A program made the translations under genes and the position numbers. A DNA stretch of 51,276 nt from Mycobacterium innocens (GTDB lineage: Bacteria > Actinomycetota > Actinomycetes > Mycobacteriales > Mycobacteriaceae), in contig NZ_UPHQ01000103.1 in the NCBI RefSeq assembly GCF_900566055.1, positions 1 through 51,276 on the forward strand. The letters are read 5' to 3'. Below the pieces are notes generated by a model. The model made no database searches. It was not told the origin of the DNA and saw nothing but the letters and a program-made list of their open reading frames with translations. This document shows positions 28,701-37,956 of this stretch, piece after piece. The number at the start of each line of letters is the position of its first letter. The first letter of the stretch is position 1.

Positions 28701-31700
28701 CGCGTAGACGCGCAGCCGGCGCATACCGAGCGGCAACAGCAGGCCGCCGTTGCCCACCTGCCGGACGGCGGGGTGGGCCGCAACGGACTGGAAACACGCA
28801 TCGAGCAACGCGGGGTGAACCCCGTAGTCGGCCTGCTGCCTGCGGATCGAACTCGGTAAGCCGACCTCGGCGAGCACGGCACTGACCGTCTGCGGTGCGA
28901 CGTGGGCGGCCGCCAGGCCCGCGAAAGCCGAACTCAACCGAATACCGCGCTCCTCGAACCGCTTTCGCACCTCCTCGCCGTCGTGGCGGCACCGATAAGC
29001 CCGCAGTAGATCGGCCACGTCATGGGCGGGCGGCCGGTCTTGCGCGGATACGGCCCGCAGTATTGCGCTGGCTCGTCGCACCTTTTGGTTCTGCTGCTCG
29101 GTCTGGACGACGAAGCCGGCGACACCGGGTTCCTCCACCGACGCGACGGCACCGATCGGGGTCCGGTCGTCCAGCAGCAGCATCTCCTCGAAGCGGATAT
29201 CGCACACTTGGGACTGTTCGCCGAAGATAGTGCGGGCCGCGGCCAATGCCATCTCGCAATAGGCGGCGCCCGGAAGCGCGGCCACATCGTGGATTTGGTG
29301 GTCGCGCAACCAGGGCAGCGCCGCCGTGCCGACCTGGCCGTGCCAGACATGACGCGGCGGCTCCTCCATCAACCGCACGTGTGCGCCCAACAACGGATGC
29401 GCCGCAACGGTATTGACGCCCACATGGCTGCCCGCCCGGTCGGGGCGCAGCAGCATCCGACGATGTGTCCACACCGGGAGCGGCGCGTCGACCAACTGCC
29501 CGCCGGGATGAAGCACCGCGAAGTCCACGGCGGCGCCGGCACTGTACAGATCGATCACCACCGGGCGCAGTCCCCATGGCATCGGTTGCTCACGTCGCAT
29601 GGCGGCTACCGCTGCGACCGGAATGTCGAGGCTGCAAGCGGTCTGCTCGACGGCCCGCGTCAACAGCGGATGCGGTGACAGCTCCGCGAACACCCGGTAG
29701 CCGTCCTCCAGTGCCGCTCGCACCGCGGCGGCGAAACGCACCATATGACGCAGGTTGTCGACCCAGTAACGGGCATCGCAGGACGGTTGTTCGCGCGGAT
29801 CGAACGACGTTGCCGAGTAGTAAGGAATGGTCGGTTTCATCGGGGTGAGGTCGCCGAGATCCATACAGAGCTGGTGCAGGATCGGGTCGACTTGCGGGGT
29901 GTGTGATGCCACGTCGACGGCTACCTCGCGGGCCAGCACCTCGCCTTCCTGCCACTGCGCGACGAGGTCGCGAACCGTGTGGGCCGCCCCGCCGATCACG
30001 GTGGACTGCGGTGAGGCCACCACGGCGACGACGACGTCACGGGCCGCGGCGCCGCGCCGGGCGAGTTCTTCGCGTACTCGCTGGACAGGCAATTCCACCG
30101 CGGCCATCGCGCCGGTACCGGCGACGCGGAGACACAGCCGCGACCGGCGGCAGATCACCCGCGCCCCGTCGTGCAGCGACAGCGCCCCGGCGACCACGGC
30201 GGCCGCCACCTCACCGAGCGAATGGCCGATCACCGCGCCCGGACGGACTCCGTAAGACGACATCGTGGCCGCAAGGGCGACCTGAACGGCGAACAGCGTC
30301 GGTTGGACCCGGTCGATTCCGGTGACGGTGTGCGGGGCGGACATCGCGTCGGCGACCGAGAAGCCGGATTCCGCGGCGATCACCGGCTCGAGCGCGGCGA
30401 CGGTCGAGGCGAACACCGGTTCGCTGGTCAACAGCTCGGCGCCCATCGCCGTCCATTGCGAACCCTGACCCGAGAACACCCACACCGGGCCGCGGTCGTC
30501 GTGGCCGACGGTGGCGGGATAGGGGCGTTCGTCCTCGGCCAGCTGGTGCAGGCGCTCGATCAGCTCGGCCCGGCTGTGGGCGAACACTCCGGTACGGACC
30601 GGCCGGTGGCCGCGCCGGCGGGCCAACGTGTAGGCCAGATTCGACAATGCCGCCCCGTCCTGGTCCCGGCGTCCGGCCAGCCATTCGGCCAGCCGGCGTG
30701 AACTGCCGCGCAACGCCTCGGCCGACGTGGCCGACAGCGCAAACATCAACGGCGCCGCCGAGTCCGCCGGGTCGTGGCACGTCGCGGCGGACGGAGCCTG
30801 TTCCACAATGGCGTGCACGTTGGTGCCCGACATCCCATACGACGACACCGCTGCCTGCCTCGGCAGCGCGTCATCCTGTTCAGGCCAGGGTGTAATTTCT
30901 TGCGGTACAAACAGTTTGGTGTTCAAGCCGGCCGCCTCGTCAGGCAACCGGGTGAAGTGCAGCATCGGCGGCACCGCCCCATGCTGCACCGACAAGATCG
31001 CTTTGACGAGCCCCACCGCGCCGGAGGCGGCCTCGGTGTGACCCAGGTTGCTCTTGGCCGACCCGACTGCACAGGAGCGTTCGACCCCGTAAACCTTTGC
31101 CAGGCTTGCGAATTCGACCGGGTCGCCGACGGGGGTGCCGGTGCCGTGCGCCTCCACCATCCCGACGGTGGCGGGGTCCACGCCGGCCGCCCGCAATGCC
31201 GCTCGATATGCCTGCGCCTGCGCCAGCGCGGAAGGAATCGAAATGTTTTCGGTGCGGCCGTCCTGGTTGGTTGCGGTGCCGCGCAGCACCGCAAGGATTC
31301 GGTCGCCGTCGCGCAGGGCGTCGCCAAGCCGCTTGAGCAGCACTACGGCGCAGCCCTCGGAACGGACGAAGCCGTCTGCCGACACGTCGAATGCGCGGCA
31401 GCGGCCGGTCGGCGACAGCATGCCCAACGCCGACGCGGAAGCGCCGATTCTCGGCTCCAACATCACCATGCAGCCACCCGCCAGGGCCAGGTCGCTCTCG
31501 CCGTTGTTCAGACTGCGGCAAGCCATATGAACCGCAAACAAACTCGACGAACAGGCGGTGTCGACGCTGACCGCGGGCCCGCGCAGCCCCAGGGCGTATG
31601 CAACTCGTCCGGAGGCCATGCTGAATGGAATTCCGGTGAACCCGTACGCGTCTTCCAGGGCACCCGCTTCGGCGGTGACGTGTGCGTAATCGCTGTGGGC

Positions 31701-32084
31701 GATGCCGATGAACACGCCGGTCAGCGTGCCGGCCAGCGATTTCGGCGGCAAACCGGCGTGTTCCACCGCCTCCCACGAGCTCTCCAGCAGCAGGCGTTGC
31801 TGGGGATCCATCGCGGTCGCTTCGCGCTCGCCGATTCCGAAGAACTCGGAATCGAAGCCGGCGACATCGTCGAGGAAGCCGCCCCAGCGCGACACGGACC
31901 GGCCGGGTACCCCCGGTTCCGGGTCGTAGTATTCGTCGACGTCCCAACGGTCAGCGGGAACTTCGGAAATCAAGTCGTCGCCGCGCAGCAGCGCCGTCCA
32001 CAACGCTTCGGGCGAATCGACGCCGTTCGGTAGCCGGCACGCCATGCCAATCACCGCAACCGGGTCCGCACACGTGTCGTCCAC
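25797..32084 (-). CDS. pks5: Pks5/Mas-type iterative reducing polyketide synthase, copy 2
   Basis: 2095 residues when started at the GTG at 32084, which has GGGGAGG about nine bases upstream; this gives exactly the length of copy 1. The open frame extends about 400 bases further upstream, but that part lacks KS homology. The order is again [21 protein letters not shown] (Cys181), [11 protein letters not shown] and VASHTPQVD in the [10 protein letters not shown] in the [10 protein letters not shown] in the ER, GGLGGLG in the [10 protein letters not shown] in the ACP. All active-site residues seem intact. It is in direct orientation to copy 1, 14 kb away. Its product probably feeds the acyltransferase immediately downstream. 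Division of labour between the two copies (chain length or methyl pattern) cannot be read from sequence. Confidence 0.93.
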   Translation of the reverse strand: MDDTCADPVAVIGMACRLPNGVDSPEALWTALLRGDDLISEVPADRWDVDEYYDPEPGVPGRSVSRWGGFLDDVAGFDSEFFGIGEREATAMDPQQRLLLESSWEAVEHAGLPPKSLAGTLTGVFIGIAHSDYAHVTAEAGALEDAYGFTGIPFSMASGRVAYALGLRGPAVSVDTACSSSLFAVHMACRSLNNGESDLALAGGCMVMLEPRIGASASALGMLSPTGRCRAFDVSADGFVRSEGCAVVLLKRLGDALRDGDRILAVLRGTATNQDGRTENISIPSALAQAQAYRAALRAAGVDPATVGMVEAHGTGTPVGDPVEFASLAKVYGVERSCAVGSAKSNLGHTEAASGAVGLVKAILSVQHGAVPPMLHFTRLPDEAAGLNTKLFVPQEITPWPEQDDALPRQAAVSSYGMSGTNVHAIVEQAPSAATCHDPADSAAPLMFALSATSAEALRGSSRRLAEWLAGRRDQDGAALSNLAYTLARRRGHRPVRTGVFAHSRAELIERLHQLAEDERPYPATVGHDDRGPVWVFSGQGSQWTAMGAELLTSEPVFASTVAALEPVIAAESGFSVADAMSAPHTVTGIDRVQPTLFAVQVALAATMSSYGVRPGAVIGHSLGEVAAAVVAGALSLHDGARVICRRSRLCLRVAGTGAMAAVELPVQRVREELARRGAAARDVVVAVVASPQSTVIGGAAHTVRDLVAQWQEGEVLAREVAVDVASHTPQVDPILHQLCMDLGDLTPMKPTIPYYSATSFDPREQPSCDARYWVDNLRHMVRFAAAVRAALEDGYRVFAELSPHPLLTRAVEQTACSLDIPVAAVAAMRREQPMPWGLRPVVIDLYSAGAAVDFAVLHPGGQLVDAPLPVWTHRRMLLRPDRAGSHVGVNTVAAHPLLGAHVRLMEEPPRHVWHGQVGTAALPWLRDHQIHDVAALPGAAYCEMALAAARTIFGEQSQVCDIRFEEMLLLDDRTPIGAVASVEEPGVAGFVVQTEQQNQKVRRASAILRAVSAQDRPPAHDVADLLRAYRCRHDGEEVRKRFEERGIRLSSAFAGLAAAHVAPQTVSAVLAEVGLPSSIRRQQADYGVHPALLDACFQSVAAHPAVRQVGNGGLLLPLGMRRLRVYASTRNARYCHTTVTAYGTNVEADIDVMDEDGTVLLVVRGLQMGTGLSESADRDRLLAERLLTIEWREREPAGCDGVSAVDPGKWLLVSISDTADMLATELTDALKRYGAECAALCWPPQADPAANLERLSKQLDCGGVTGVVVLAPECMGGDDARSPRRGSENVKQLVRISRRLPEVSGSVPRLYVVTRNAQRVRSDDCPNLGQAGLRGLLRVVGAEHPYLRTTHIDVDDHTDADQVARQLLAGSDEDETAWRQGQWLTARLCPAPLRPDERETTVADHDRHGVRLQIRTPGDLRTMEVVAAERIPPGPGQIEVAVTASSVNFADVLIAFGRYPAFDDLSPQFGADFAGVVTAVGSDVTDHQIGDRVGGMSSAGCWGSFITCDARLATTLPPGLTDGQAAAVTTAHSTAWYSLVDLARIEAGDKVLIHSATGGVGQAAIAIARSAGAEIFATAGSPERRELLRNMGIEHVYDSRGSEFADQIRRDTDGYGVDVVLNSLTGTAQRAGLALLSFGGRFVEIGKRDIYDDTRLALFTLRRNLTFHAVDLALMTLTHPARIRGLLTTVYRLVADGALPMPERTHYPVTQAANAIRTMSAARHTGKLVLDIPHTGRSTVVLPPEQIPVFRPDGSYIITGGLGGLGLFLAEKMAAAGAGRIVLNSRAQPNQKAWETIDLVKATGSDVVVECGDIAQPATAGRLVATATATGLPVRGVLHAAAVVEDATLANVTDELIERDWRPKVHGAWHLHQATATQPLDWFAVFSSAAALLGSPGQGAYAAANSWLDAFVQWRRARGLPATAIAWGPWAEVGRGAHLAENGETTMIAPDEGAYAFEALLRHTRAYSGYVPVLGSPWLTALAARSRFAEGFHSATRNRPGESTFRAELLELALDEWPGRLRRLISEQIAVILRRSVDPDRPLSEYGLDSLGNLELRTRIETEVGIRCSPTDVTTVRDFADYLCEKLAVKETIR

Positions 32085-32125
32085 GGTCAGCCACCTCCCC
32101 AGTGAGACCCCCGTTCGCCATCTCT

Positions 32126-32143
32126 TCAGGTGACCGCAGCGTA
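32126..32143 (-). promoter_or_regulatory. putative promoter core of pks5 copy 2
   Basis: On the minus strand TACGCT at 32138-32143 is a TANNNT -10, followed by GCGGTCACCTGA. The same string, with one base inserted, follows the -10 of pks5 copy 1. The leader to the GTG at 32084 would be about 45 bases. Confidence 0.45.
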
Positions 32144-32882
32144 TCCGGTTGCCGGGCCTTCGAAGACCTGCCACACCGCGTCCGCATTGACGTTTTTGCG
32201 AATTCGCCGGCGTCGACCGACGGCGAACCCCGCAGCCCCGCTGGCTTTTCGGGGCGTCCCGACTACGTCGCCGCGCGGGCCGTTGACTCCCGGGTGCCTG
32301 GCTGCGAATTTCGGCGTTGTGCCACAACACGTTCGCCCCATCCCGGCCTGCTCGGGGTACGGGACTGCTCGCTATTGACCGGCCTGTCAGCCGTCCATAG
32401 TGTGCTGGTATGTCGGACAGCGCGGTTGCGCGGGCACGGGAATCACAGGTATCAGGGGTATGGAAGCCGCCGCGCAACCTCATCGTCGGTGAGTATCGTT
32501 TCCCCGTCGTCGGTGCGGCCTACGGGCGCTGTGGAACCGGCCAGCACGCGTGTCATTTGGCCTACGCCGAACGCCCCCAGCGGGCACCGGACTCGACCGT
32601 GCCGCCGGTGCCTCGTCGCCCCGGCCCGCAAGTGACTCTTCCGTTCAACCCGCACAGCGCTGGAATATCTTGGGGGATAACAGATTCGATGCCGAGTAGG
32701 CAGATGTCGACGTGGTGTGGGGCCCGGGCGCAGCTCGGCGAGCCGGTCATGGCCCGTCGCGGTCGTTGCCGGCACCAGTGGCCGCCACGCCGTTGCGCGC
32801 GCCGCGGCAAGGTTGAGGAACTGCTGGCTACCATGGCCGGCGAAGGCGATGGCATCCCTGAAGGACACGGAGTGCTCACACC
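32144..32882. other. gene-free divergent region between pks5 copy 2 and the CMD-family gene
   Basis: About 740 bases. Open frames exist on both strands, as expected at this GC content, but none shows a domain, a good ribosome binding site or a plausible composition. In M. tuberculosis this position holds papA4, fadD24 and adh; I could not recognise remnants of them. Confidence 0.4.
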
Positions 32883-33458
32883 ATGACCCCACCCTTGAAG
32901 CCAGCCCGGGTACCCCAGTTGCCGGTCGACGAGGCCAAGGCGGCCGCCGATGAAGCCGGCGTGCCCGACTATATGGCCGAGCTGAGCATCTTTCAGGTGT
33001 TGCTGAACCACCCGCGACTGGCGCGCACCTTCAACGACCTGCTGGCCACCATGCTCTGGCACGGCGCTCTGGACCCGCGGCTGCGCGAGTTGGCGATCAT
33101 GCGGATCGGCTGGCTGACCGGATGCGACTACGAGTGGACCCAGCATTGGCGCGTCGCCTCGGGATTGGGCGTGTCGGCCGAGGATCTGCTCGGGGTACGG
33201 GATTGGCAGAGCCATGACGGGTTCGGGCCGGCCGAGCGGGCCGTGCTGGCGGCCACCGACGACGTCGTGCGCGACGGCATGGTAAGTGCCGACAGCTGGG
33301 CCGCCTGCGAACGCGAATTGCACGGCGACACAACGGTTCTCATTGAACTCGTCACGGCCATCGGGGCGTGGCGGATGGTCGCTTCGATCCTGCACAGCCT
33401 CGAAGTCCCGCTGGAGGACGGCGTGTCGAGCTGGCCGCCCGACGGCGTCTCGCCGTAG
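32883..33458 (+). CDS. carboxymuconolactone decarboxylase-family protein (Rv1531 orthologue)
   Basis: A 191-residue all-alpha AhpD-like fold protein. PRLARTFNDLLATMLWHGAL, LRELAIMRIGWLTGCDYEWTQH and ERAVLAATDDVV are the core of the CMD family. The thiol pair of true AhpD enzymes is absent; the CDYEW-x2-H variant is usual for this uncharacterised subfamily. It matches Rv1531 in length and place, upstream of the thioesterase and the Rv1533-1534 pair. GGAG lies about nine bases before the ATG. Biochemical function is unknown. Confidence 0.85.
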   Translation: MTPPLKPARVPQLPVDEAKAAADEAGVPDYMAELSIFQVLLNHPRLARTFNDLLATMLWHGALDPRLRELAIMRIGWLTGCDYEWTQHWRVASGLGVSAEDLLGVRDWQSHDGFGPAERAVLAATDDVVRDGMVSADSWAACERELHGDTTVLIELVTAIGAWRMVASILHSLEVPLEDGVSSWPPDGVSP

Positions 33459-33485
33459 GCGCACCGTAGTCGAGATAGTCGCGGA

Positions 33486-33920
33486 TCAGACGATCCGATA
33501 GGTCTGTATCGCGTGGGCGACGACGCTGCCGTCGGCATCGGTGGCGGTGATCTCGGTGAAGGTGAGTTCCTTGCGGCGCCGGGCGGTGCGGGCATGGCAC
33601 AGCAGGTCGCTGCGCTTGGCGGCGCCGGTGTACTGGATGCTCAACGCGACGGTCGCCGCCCGCATGCCCTTGTCGAAGTCGTGGTTGGACCAGGCGGCCG
33701 CCGCGCCGGCGGTATCGATCACCGACGCGATCACCCCGCCGTGAAAGTAGGTGCCGTCGTTGGTGAGGTCGTCGCGGAATGGCAGTCGGATCGTGACGTC
33801 GTCGGGTTCATAACGTTCGAACACAATGCCCAGCCCGCCCATGAACGGGGTGCTGGTCATCAGGTCACGCACCGCCTGGCGGCGCTGGTGTTGCTGTTCA
33901 GCGGTCAACGGCTCGGCCAT
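33486..33920 (-). CDS. PaaI-type hotdog thioesterase (Rv1532c orthologue)
   Basis: 144 residues starting at MAEPLTAEQQHQRRQ; the longer open frame to 33959 would run into the divergent promoter. The hotdog core is visible: NDGTYFHGGVIASVIDTAGAAA (the HGG active-site turn), ALSIQYTGAAKRSDL and GSVVAHAIQTYRI. Such proteins hydrolyse acyl-CoA thioesters. It is convergent with the CMD gene and divergent from the monooxygenase, and shares a promoter region with the palindrome at 33942-33957. Confidence 0.85.
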   Translation of the reverse strand: MAEPLTAEQQHQRRQAVRDLMTSTPFMGGLGIVFERYEPDDVTIRLPFRDDLTNDGTYFHGGVIASVIDTAGAAAAWSNHDFDKGMRAATVALSIQYTGAAKRSDLLCHARTARRRKELTFTEITATDADGSVVAHAIQTYRIV

Positions 33921-33941
33921 GGCGGCTAGGCTACCGCATTC

Positions 33942-33957
33942 GATTGACATATCAATC
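33942..33957. promoter_or_regulatory. inverted-repeat operator overlapping the -35 of the monooxygenase-TetR operon
   Basis: GATTGA-CATA-TCAATC is a perfect six-base inverted repeat. It overlaps the TTGACA -35 at 33944-33949 and lies 21 bases before the start of the divergent thioesterase. Its position, and the TetR gene in the operon it would control, make it the likely TetR binding site (inference). Confidence 0.6.
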
Positions 33958-33972
33958 AATAGCTCATAGCGT
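33944..33972 (+). promoter_or_regulatory. promoter of the nitronate monooxygenase-TetR operon
   Basis: TTGACA at 33944-33949, a 17-base spacer and TAGCGT at 33967-33972 form a good sigma-A type promoter. Transcription should begin about seven bases later, at or next to the ATG at 33980, so the mRNA is probably leaderless. Confidence 0.65.
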
Positions 33973-33979
33973 CACAAAA

Positions 33980-35107
33980 ATGCGGACCAGAGTCGCCGAA
34001 ATGCTCGACGTCGAGTTTCCAATCTGTGCCTTCAGCCATTGCCGCGATGTCGTTGCCGCGGTGACCAACGCCGGCGGGTTCGGGGTCCTCGGAGCGGTGG
34101 CGCACAGCCCCAAGCGGCTACACAGCGAGCTGACCTGGATCGAGGAGCAGACCGGCGGCAAGCCGTATGGAGTCGATCTGCTGCTGCCGCCCAAGTACGT
34201 CGGTGCCGAGCAGGGTGGGATCGACCGGCAGCAGGTCGCCGAGCTGCTGCCCGCCGAGCATCGCGCTTTCGTCGACGACCTGCTGGTCCGCTACGGCATC
34301 ACCCAGCCCGCCGGGCAGCAAGCCCGGGCGCCCGGGGGAGGGCTCAACATCTCGCCCAAGGGTTATGAGCCGCTGCTCGAGGTGGCTTTCGCGCACGACA
34401 TCCGGCTGATCGCCAGCGCGCTGGGACCGCCGCCCGCAGACCTCGTCGAGCGGGCTCACGGTCATGACGTCGTGGTAGCGGCGCTGGCCGGCACCACGCA
34501 ACACGCGCGCCGGCACGCCGCGGCGGGTGTCGACCTGATCGTCGCTCAGGGCACCGAGGCCGGCGGTCACACCGGCGAGGTAGCGACCATGGTGTTGGTC
34601 CCCGAGATAGTCGATGCCGTCGATCCCCTTCCGGTATTGGCCGCCGGCGGGATTGCCCGTGGCCGCCAGATCGTTGCGGCCCTGGCCCTGGGCGCCGAGG
34701 GCGTGTGGTGCGGATCGGTGTGGCTGACCACCGAGGAAGCCGAGACGCCACCGGTGGTCAAGGAGAAGTTCCTGGCCGCCGGCTCCACGGATACCGTGCG
34801 GTCCAGGTCGATGACCGGCAAACCGGCGCGGATGTTGCGCACCGCCTGGACCGACGAGTGGGCCCGGCCGGAGAATCCCGACCCCCTCGGAATGCCGCTG
34901 CAGACCGCACTGATCGGTGAGGCGCAGCTGCGCATCAACCAAGCGGCCGGGCAGCCCGGCACCAGGGCCGGGGAGTTGGCGACCTACTTCGTCGGTCAGG
35001 TCGTCGGCTCGCTCAACCGGGTGCGGCCGACCCGCGCGGTGGTGCTCGAGATGGTCTTGGAATTCATCGACACCATCGGTCGGCTCGAGGGGCTGGTCGA
35101 CAAGTGA
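33980..35107 (+). CDS. nitronate monooxygenase / 2-nitropropane dioxygenase-like flavoprotein (Rv1533 orthologue)
   Basis: A 375-residue FMN TIM-barrel protein. MRTRVAEMLDVEFPICAFSH opens it; GGFGVLGAVAHSP, VAALAGTTQHARRHAAAGVD, IVAQGTEAGGHTGEVATMVL (phosphate-binding and the catalytic-His region) and LAAGGIARGRQIVAAL, LGAEGVWCGSVW are typical. The sequence is close to Rv1533 over its whole length. I start it at 33980, where a promoter predicts a leaderless mRNA, not at the TTG-type start 36 bases upstream. It is coupled to the TetR gene (GTGA overlap). Oxidation of nitronates or another small substrate is the family activity; the true substrate is unknown. Confidence 0.9.
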   Translation: MRTRVAEMLDVEFPICAFSHCRDVVAAVTNAGGFGVLGAVAHSPKRLHSELTWIEEQTGGKPYGVDLLLPPKYVGAEQGGIDRQQVAELLPAEHRAFVDDLLVRYGITQPAGQQARAPGGGLNISPKGYEPLLEVAFAHDIRLIASALGPPPADLVERAHGHDVVVAALAGTTQHARRHAAAGVDLIVAQGTEAGGHTGEVATMVLVPEIVDAVDPLPVLAAGGIARGRQIVAALALGAEGVWCGSVWLTTEEAETPPVVKEKFLAAGSTDTVRSRSMTGKPARMLRTAWTDEWARPENPDPLGMPLQTALIGEAQLRINQAAGQPGTRAGELATYFVGQVVGSLNRVRPTRAVVLEMVLEFIDTIGRLEGLVDK

Positions 35108-35796
35108 GTACCACCCGGCGGCGCCGGGCGGTCAGTGACGAGGACAAGTCGCAACGGCGTGACCAGATCATGGCCGCGGCCAAAGAAGTCTTCGCCCGCA
35201 ACGGTTTTCACGCCACCACCATCGCGGACATCGCCAAACAGGCCGGCCTGGCGTACGGCTTGATCTACTGGTATTTCGAGTCCAAGGATGACCTGTTCCA
35301 CTCGTTGATGGCGGCCGAAGAGGATGCGTTGCGCGCACATCTCGCCGAAGCAATGGTCGCGGCCGGCGGGTCGGCCGACAGCACCGGGGGAGAGACGTTG
35401 TTCCGGGCCGGCGTGCAGGCCACCTTCGAGTTCTTCGAAGCCGACAAGGCCACCGTCAAACTGTTGTTCCGGGACGCCCATGCTCTCGGCGACCGGTTCG
35501 AAAAGCACCTCGGCGGGATCTACGAACGGTTCATCGACGACATCGAAACCGTCATCGTCGCCGCTCAAGAGCGCGGCGACGTGGTGGCGGCCCCGCCCCG
35601 GATGGTTGCCTACACACTGGCCGCGCTGGTGGGCCAATTGGCGCACCGGCGCCTGAGCACCGACGACGGGGTCACTGCGGCGCAAGTGGCGGACTTCGTG
35701 GTGTCCCTGGTGCTCGACGGGCTGCGGCCGCGCCGGGTGCCGGACGGACGCATCGCCCCGATCGATTCATACCCAAGTCACAGACGCCGGCTTTGA
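35104..35796 (+). CDS. TetR-family transcriptional regulator (Rv1534 orthologue)
   Basis: 230 residues. The N-terminal helix-turn-helix spans about 20-65: RDQIMAAAKEVFARNGFHAT, IADIAKQAGLAYGLIYWYF. The rest is a ligand-binding domain with EVFF-like helices and a conserved C-terminal dimerisation region. GTG at 35104 overlaps the monooxygenase stop, so the two proteins are made together, and autoregulation through the palindrome at 33942-33957 is likely. Its effector may be a fatty acyl-CoA or a substrate of the monooxygenase or thioesterase (inference). Confidence 0.9.
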   Translation: MSTTRRRRAVSDEDKSQRRDQIMAAAKEVFARNGFHATTIADIAKQAGLAYGLIYWYFESKDDLFHSLMAAEEDALRAHLAEAMVAAGGSADSTGGETLFRAGVQATFEFFEADKATVKLLFRDAHALGDRFEKHLGGIYERFIDDIETVIVAAQERGDVVAAPPRMVAYTLAALVGQLAHRRLSTDDGVTAAQVADFVVSLVLDGLRPRRVPDGRIAPIDSYPSHRRRL

Positions 35797-35891
35797 GTGC
35801 ATAAGCCCAGCTCAGAATGGGTAAACCTGCTGAATTGCTGTCAACGCCCATGGTGAATCCGTAAAGATTCGGACACGGGCGCCAGGTTCGT

Positions 35892-35920
35892 TTGACCGAC
35901 TCGCATCGGTGGTGCATCAT
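35892..35920 (+). promoter_or_regulatory. promoter for the M-box leader
   Basis: TTGACC at 35892-35897, a 17-base spacer and CATCAT at 35915-35920. Transcription would start near 35927, just before the first conserved M-box bases. Confidence 0.55.
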
Positions 35921-35933
35921 CTGTCGGGTAATC

Positions 35934-36092
35934 ACCTCGTTAGGTGAGGCGGCTACACGAACACAGGCCACTGACCCCGAACGTCGAAAGACGCCCCGGG
36001 TCAGGACAGCTCCTCCCGGCTTAAGGGTTGAGCCCAGGTGGCTTCCGGAATACCGGACACGTCGTGTAGTGCCAAAGCTCTGACGAGAGGGG
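35934..36092 (+). ncRNA. M-box (ykoK) magnesium riboswitch
   Basis: The conserved M-box blocks occur in order: CTCGTTAGGTGAGGC at 35936-35950, a CTACACGAACA segment, GCCACTGACCC, the GTCGAAAGAC hairpin, GGGTTGAGCC, GGTGGCT, a stem closing CGTCGTGTAGTGCCAAAGCTC and a final CTGACGAGAGG that pairs with the start. These match the Mg2+-sensing M-box of mgtE/mgtA leaders. In M. tuberculosis one of two M-boxes precedes Rv1535, the orthologue found here, so position agrees too. High Mg2+ should lower expression of the downstream gene. The expression platform was not resolved. Confidence 0.93.
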
Positions 36093-36190
36093 TGTGGGTT
36101 CCGACGATCGTCGGCGTTCCGATACTCCGTTGTGCACGTAGAACGTGCGGCTAGCCGCGCGTACCGCGACCGCGAGGAGGTGAGGGACCC

Positions 36191-36283
36191 ATGAGTTCCG
36201 GTGACAGTCCGGACCGATATCCGGGCTCTGTTTCGTCCCGATCCGATCGCCGGCGCGACGCTGTGCTGAGTCGTCAAACCTAG
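36191..36283 (+). CDS. small upstream ORF between the M-box and the Rv1535 orthologue
   Basis: A 30-codon frame, MSSGDSPDRYPGSV continuing to a Ser/Arg-rich end and TAG. Its ribosome binding site GAGGAGGTGAGG, just before the ATG, is one of the strongest in the window. It lies about 100 bases after the aptamer and 98 bases before the main start. Two hairpins (GCACGT-AGA-ACGTGC near 36133 and CGGCTAGCCG) precede it. A regulatory leader peptide that links translation to riboswitch output is the natural reading (inference). Confidence 0.55.
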   Translation: MSSGDSPDRYPGSVSSRSDRRRDAVLSRQT

Positions 36284-36381
36284 ATCAGCCCCGCTGGATC
36301 GGAACCGCTACGGGACGGGACTACGTCTGTCGAAGTCTGTCCAACAGTCCATAGCTTTGATTTCCCCTCTAGGAGCTGATC

Positions 36382-36630
36382 ATGACCGCTGTTCTGTACG
36401 ACGAAGTAGTAACCGCAACCCCCGCTCCCCGGCTGCGCGTGGTGCGCGAGGGTGCCCCGATCGAGACGCCGCCGCCCGCGAAGGTGAAGGTGGCGCGTCG
36501 CGTCGCCAACCCGCCGTTCGGCGTCGGTGGAGACCCCCTGGTCGACGGGGCCGCACGCATGCTGACCATTCCGATTCGGCACGTCTACGCCGCGCTGTGG
36601 CGGATCGGTGTGCTCGAAGTCCGGGCCTAG
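36382..36630 (+). CDS. small conserved protein, Rv1535 orthologue
   Basis: 82 residues starting MTAVLYDEVVTATPAPRLRV, with a proline-rich middle and a conserved end (ANPPFGVGGDPLVDGAARM, then IPIRHVYAALWRIGVLEV). There is no signal peptide or clear membrane helix; the C-terminal 20 residues are amphipathic. TAGGAGC lies seven bases upstream. It sits under an M-box and so is expected to be made when Mg2+ is scarce, as reported for Rv1535. Function is unknown. Confidence 0.88.
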   Translation: MTAVLYDEVVTATPAPRLRVVREGAPIETPPPAKVKVARRVANPPFGVGGDPLVDGAARMLTIPIRHVYAALWRIGVLEVRA

Positions 36631-36652
36631 TCCGGTGGATGGCGAGTGTTCG

Positions 36653-36675
36653 ACCCGCCGCATGCGTCGGCGGGT
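36653..36675 (+). terminator. hairpin terminator after the Rv1535 orthologue
   Basis: ACCCGCCG (36653-36660) pairs perfectly with CGGCGGGT (36668-36675) around a seven-base loop, 23 bases after the stop. No T-tract follows. Confidence 0.5.
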
Positions 36676-36870
36676 GTCCGGCTGACGGCTCCGAGGGGCG
36701 GCCCGGTTGCAGAAGTTGTTCTGCGGCTCGGCCACCCTTCGGGGCCGTTCTGGTGCTGGGAAGCGCGCTTGCACGGCCGTCGGTGATAGCCGACGCGCGG
36801 CTCGCCCGCGTACTACTGTTGCTGAAGTGTTGCTGAAGCCACGACTTCGCCCAGAGGGACCGTATTGCCC

Positions 36871-37758
36871 ATGACCAAAGACCGCTATTTGCTGCACCCG
36901 GATCTAATTGGTTTGATTCCATTCGGTGGTTCGCTTACTGCCGGACTACTTGATCGGCGTATCGAGGAAGCCTTGATCGACGATCCGGCTAAAGATCCGC
37001 GCCTCAGCGTGGTCATACGGGTATTCAATGAGGCGACCAAATTAGAGAAACTCTTCGAAGATATCGATAATCAGCAATTCAGTAGCGAAATCGAGGTCGT
37101 GGTCGTCGACAACGGCTCAAGTGACCGGAGCCCCGAGGTGGCGAAGCATTACGGCGCGGAGTTGGTGCGACTGGCCCAACGTGACTTTACGTATCCGAAA
37201 TCGCTGAACCTGGGTGTTCGGGCCGCCAGCCACGCCGTGGTGTTCGTAACGGTGGCCCACGTCCGGTTGAGCAGCCGTCATAACCTGCACGCCGGCGCCC
37301 GGCACTTCAGCAAGAACACGGATGTGGCCGGTGCGTATGGCGTGGTGCTACCGAACGAGGGCGCATCATTCGTGGAGCGCTGGGGTGCGCTGACGGGAAT
37401 GAATCAGTGGGTGTCACGCCCGGCGCGACCGGCGAGGCGTACCGGGCCGGGACTGCTGAGCGCGACCGGCGCGATGATCTCCAAGTCGGTGTGGCAGGAA
37501 TTGGGCGGTTTCGATGATCGCTATCAGGCCGGTGGTGAGGATACGGCTCTGGGAAAGTCGATGCTGAAAAGCGGCTACCACATTATTCAAGAGCCGGCCT
37601 TGACGGTTCATCACTCGCACGGTTTGGGACTGAAGGACTCGGTCAAACAAGGCATACACCAGCTGCAAATCCTCGGAGAACCCAAGGAATTCGATAAGAA
37701 GAAACTGTTGGCGCGCAGACCGGATCTGCGAGCCGGTGAGCCGGTCTCGGATTCTTAG
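36871..37758 (+). CDS. GT2-family glycosyltransferase
   Basis: 295 residues from the ATG at 36871 (AGAGGGA about 11 bases upstream; a TTG two codons earlier is possible). After an unusual N-terminal 45 residues the GT-A core starts at LSVVIRVFNEATKLE; VVVVDNGSSDRSPEV is the nucleotide-binding motif. YPKSLNLGVRAAS and GGFDDRYQAGGEDTALG, with the ED pair typical of the catalytic base region, complete it. No membrane helix is seen, so it should act on the cytoplasmic face. It lies in tandem with a WbbL2-like enzyme. Acceptor and donor unknown; addition of a LOS sugar is inferred from context. Confidence 0.85.
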   Translation: MTKDRYLLHPDLIGLIPFGGSLTAGLLDRRIEEALIDDPAKDPRLSVVIRVFNEATKLEKLFEDIDNQQFSSEIEVVVVDNGSSDRSPEVAKHYGAELVRLAQRDFTYPKSLNLGVRAASHAVVFVTVAHVRLSSRHNLHAGARHFSKNTDVAGAYGVVLPNEGASFVERWGALTGMNQWVSRPARPARRTGPGLLSATGAMISKSVWQELGGFDDRYQAGGEDTALGKSMLKSGYHIIQEPALTVHHSHGLGLKDSVKQGIHQLQILGEPKEFDKKKLLARRPDLRAGEPVSDS

Positions 37759-37956
37759 CACACCATTTGTTGTCAGTATTGCGTGTCTCGCATTTGCTGG
37801 CAGCTAAATGTGGCGGTCCCGGTGGGGTCGTGAGCCGCCGTCTGCCGACGCTCGTTGGCGCCGGCGGGGCGGTGCCGGCGCCGCTGCCCGTGAGCATTCG
37901 GCACCGTTGTTTCCGGAGTGCCCTTCCCGACGCCGACGGCAGTGTACCGTCACCTC

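Noticed and set aside
30774..32033. 419-codon open frame antisense to pks5 copy 2
   Set aside because: Same reason: it is the complement of a clearly coding KS domain.
32085..32483. Open 5' extension of pks5 copy 2 by 133 codons
   Set aside because: It is arginine-rich and has no KS similarity. The GTG at 32084 has a good ribosome binding site and gives the same protein length as copy 1.
32410..32886. Plus-strand frame before the CMD-family gene
   Set aside because: Frameshifted against its neighbours, with no domain; its M and SD context is weak. I looked for relics of fadD24, papA4 or adh and could not identify any.
32883..33458. Missing CxxC in the CMD-family protein as a sign of decay
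   Set aside because: The CDYEW-x2-H variant is normal in this subfamily and in the M. tuberculosis orthologue.
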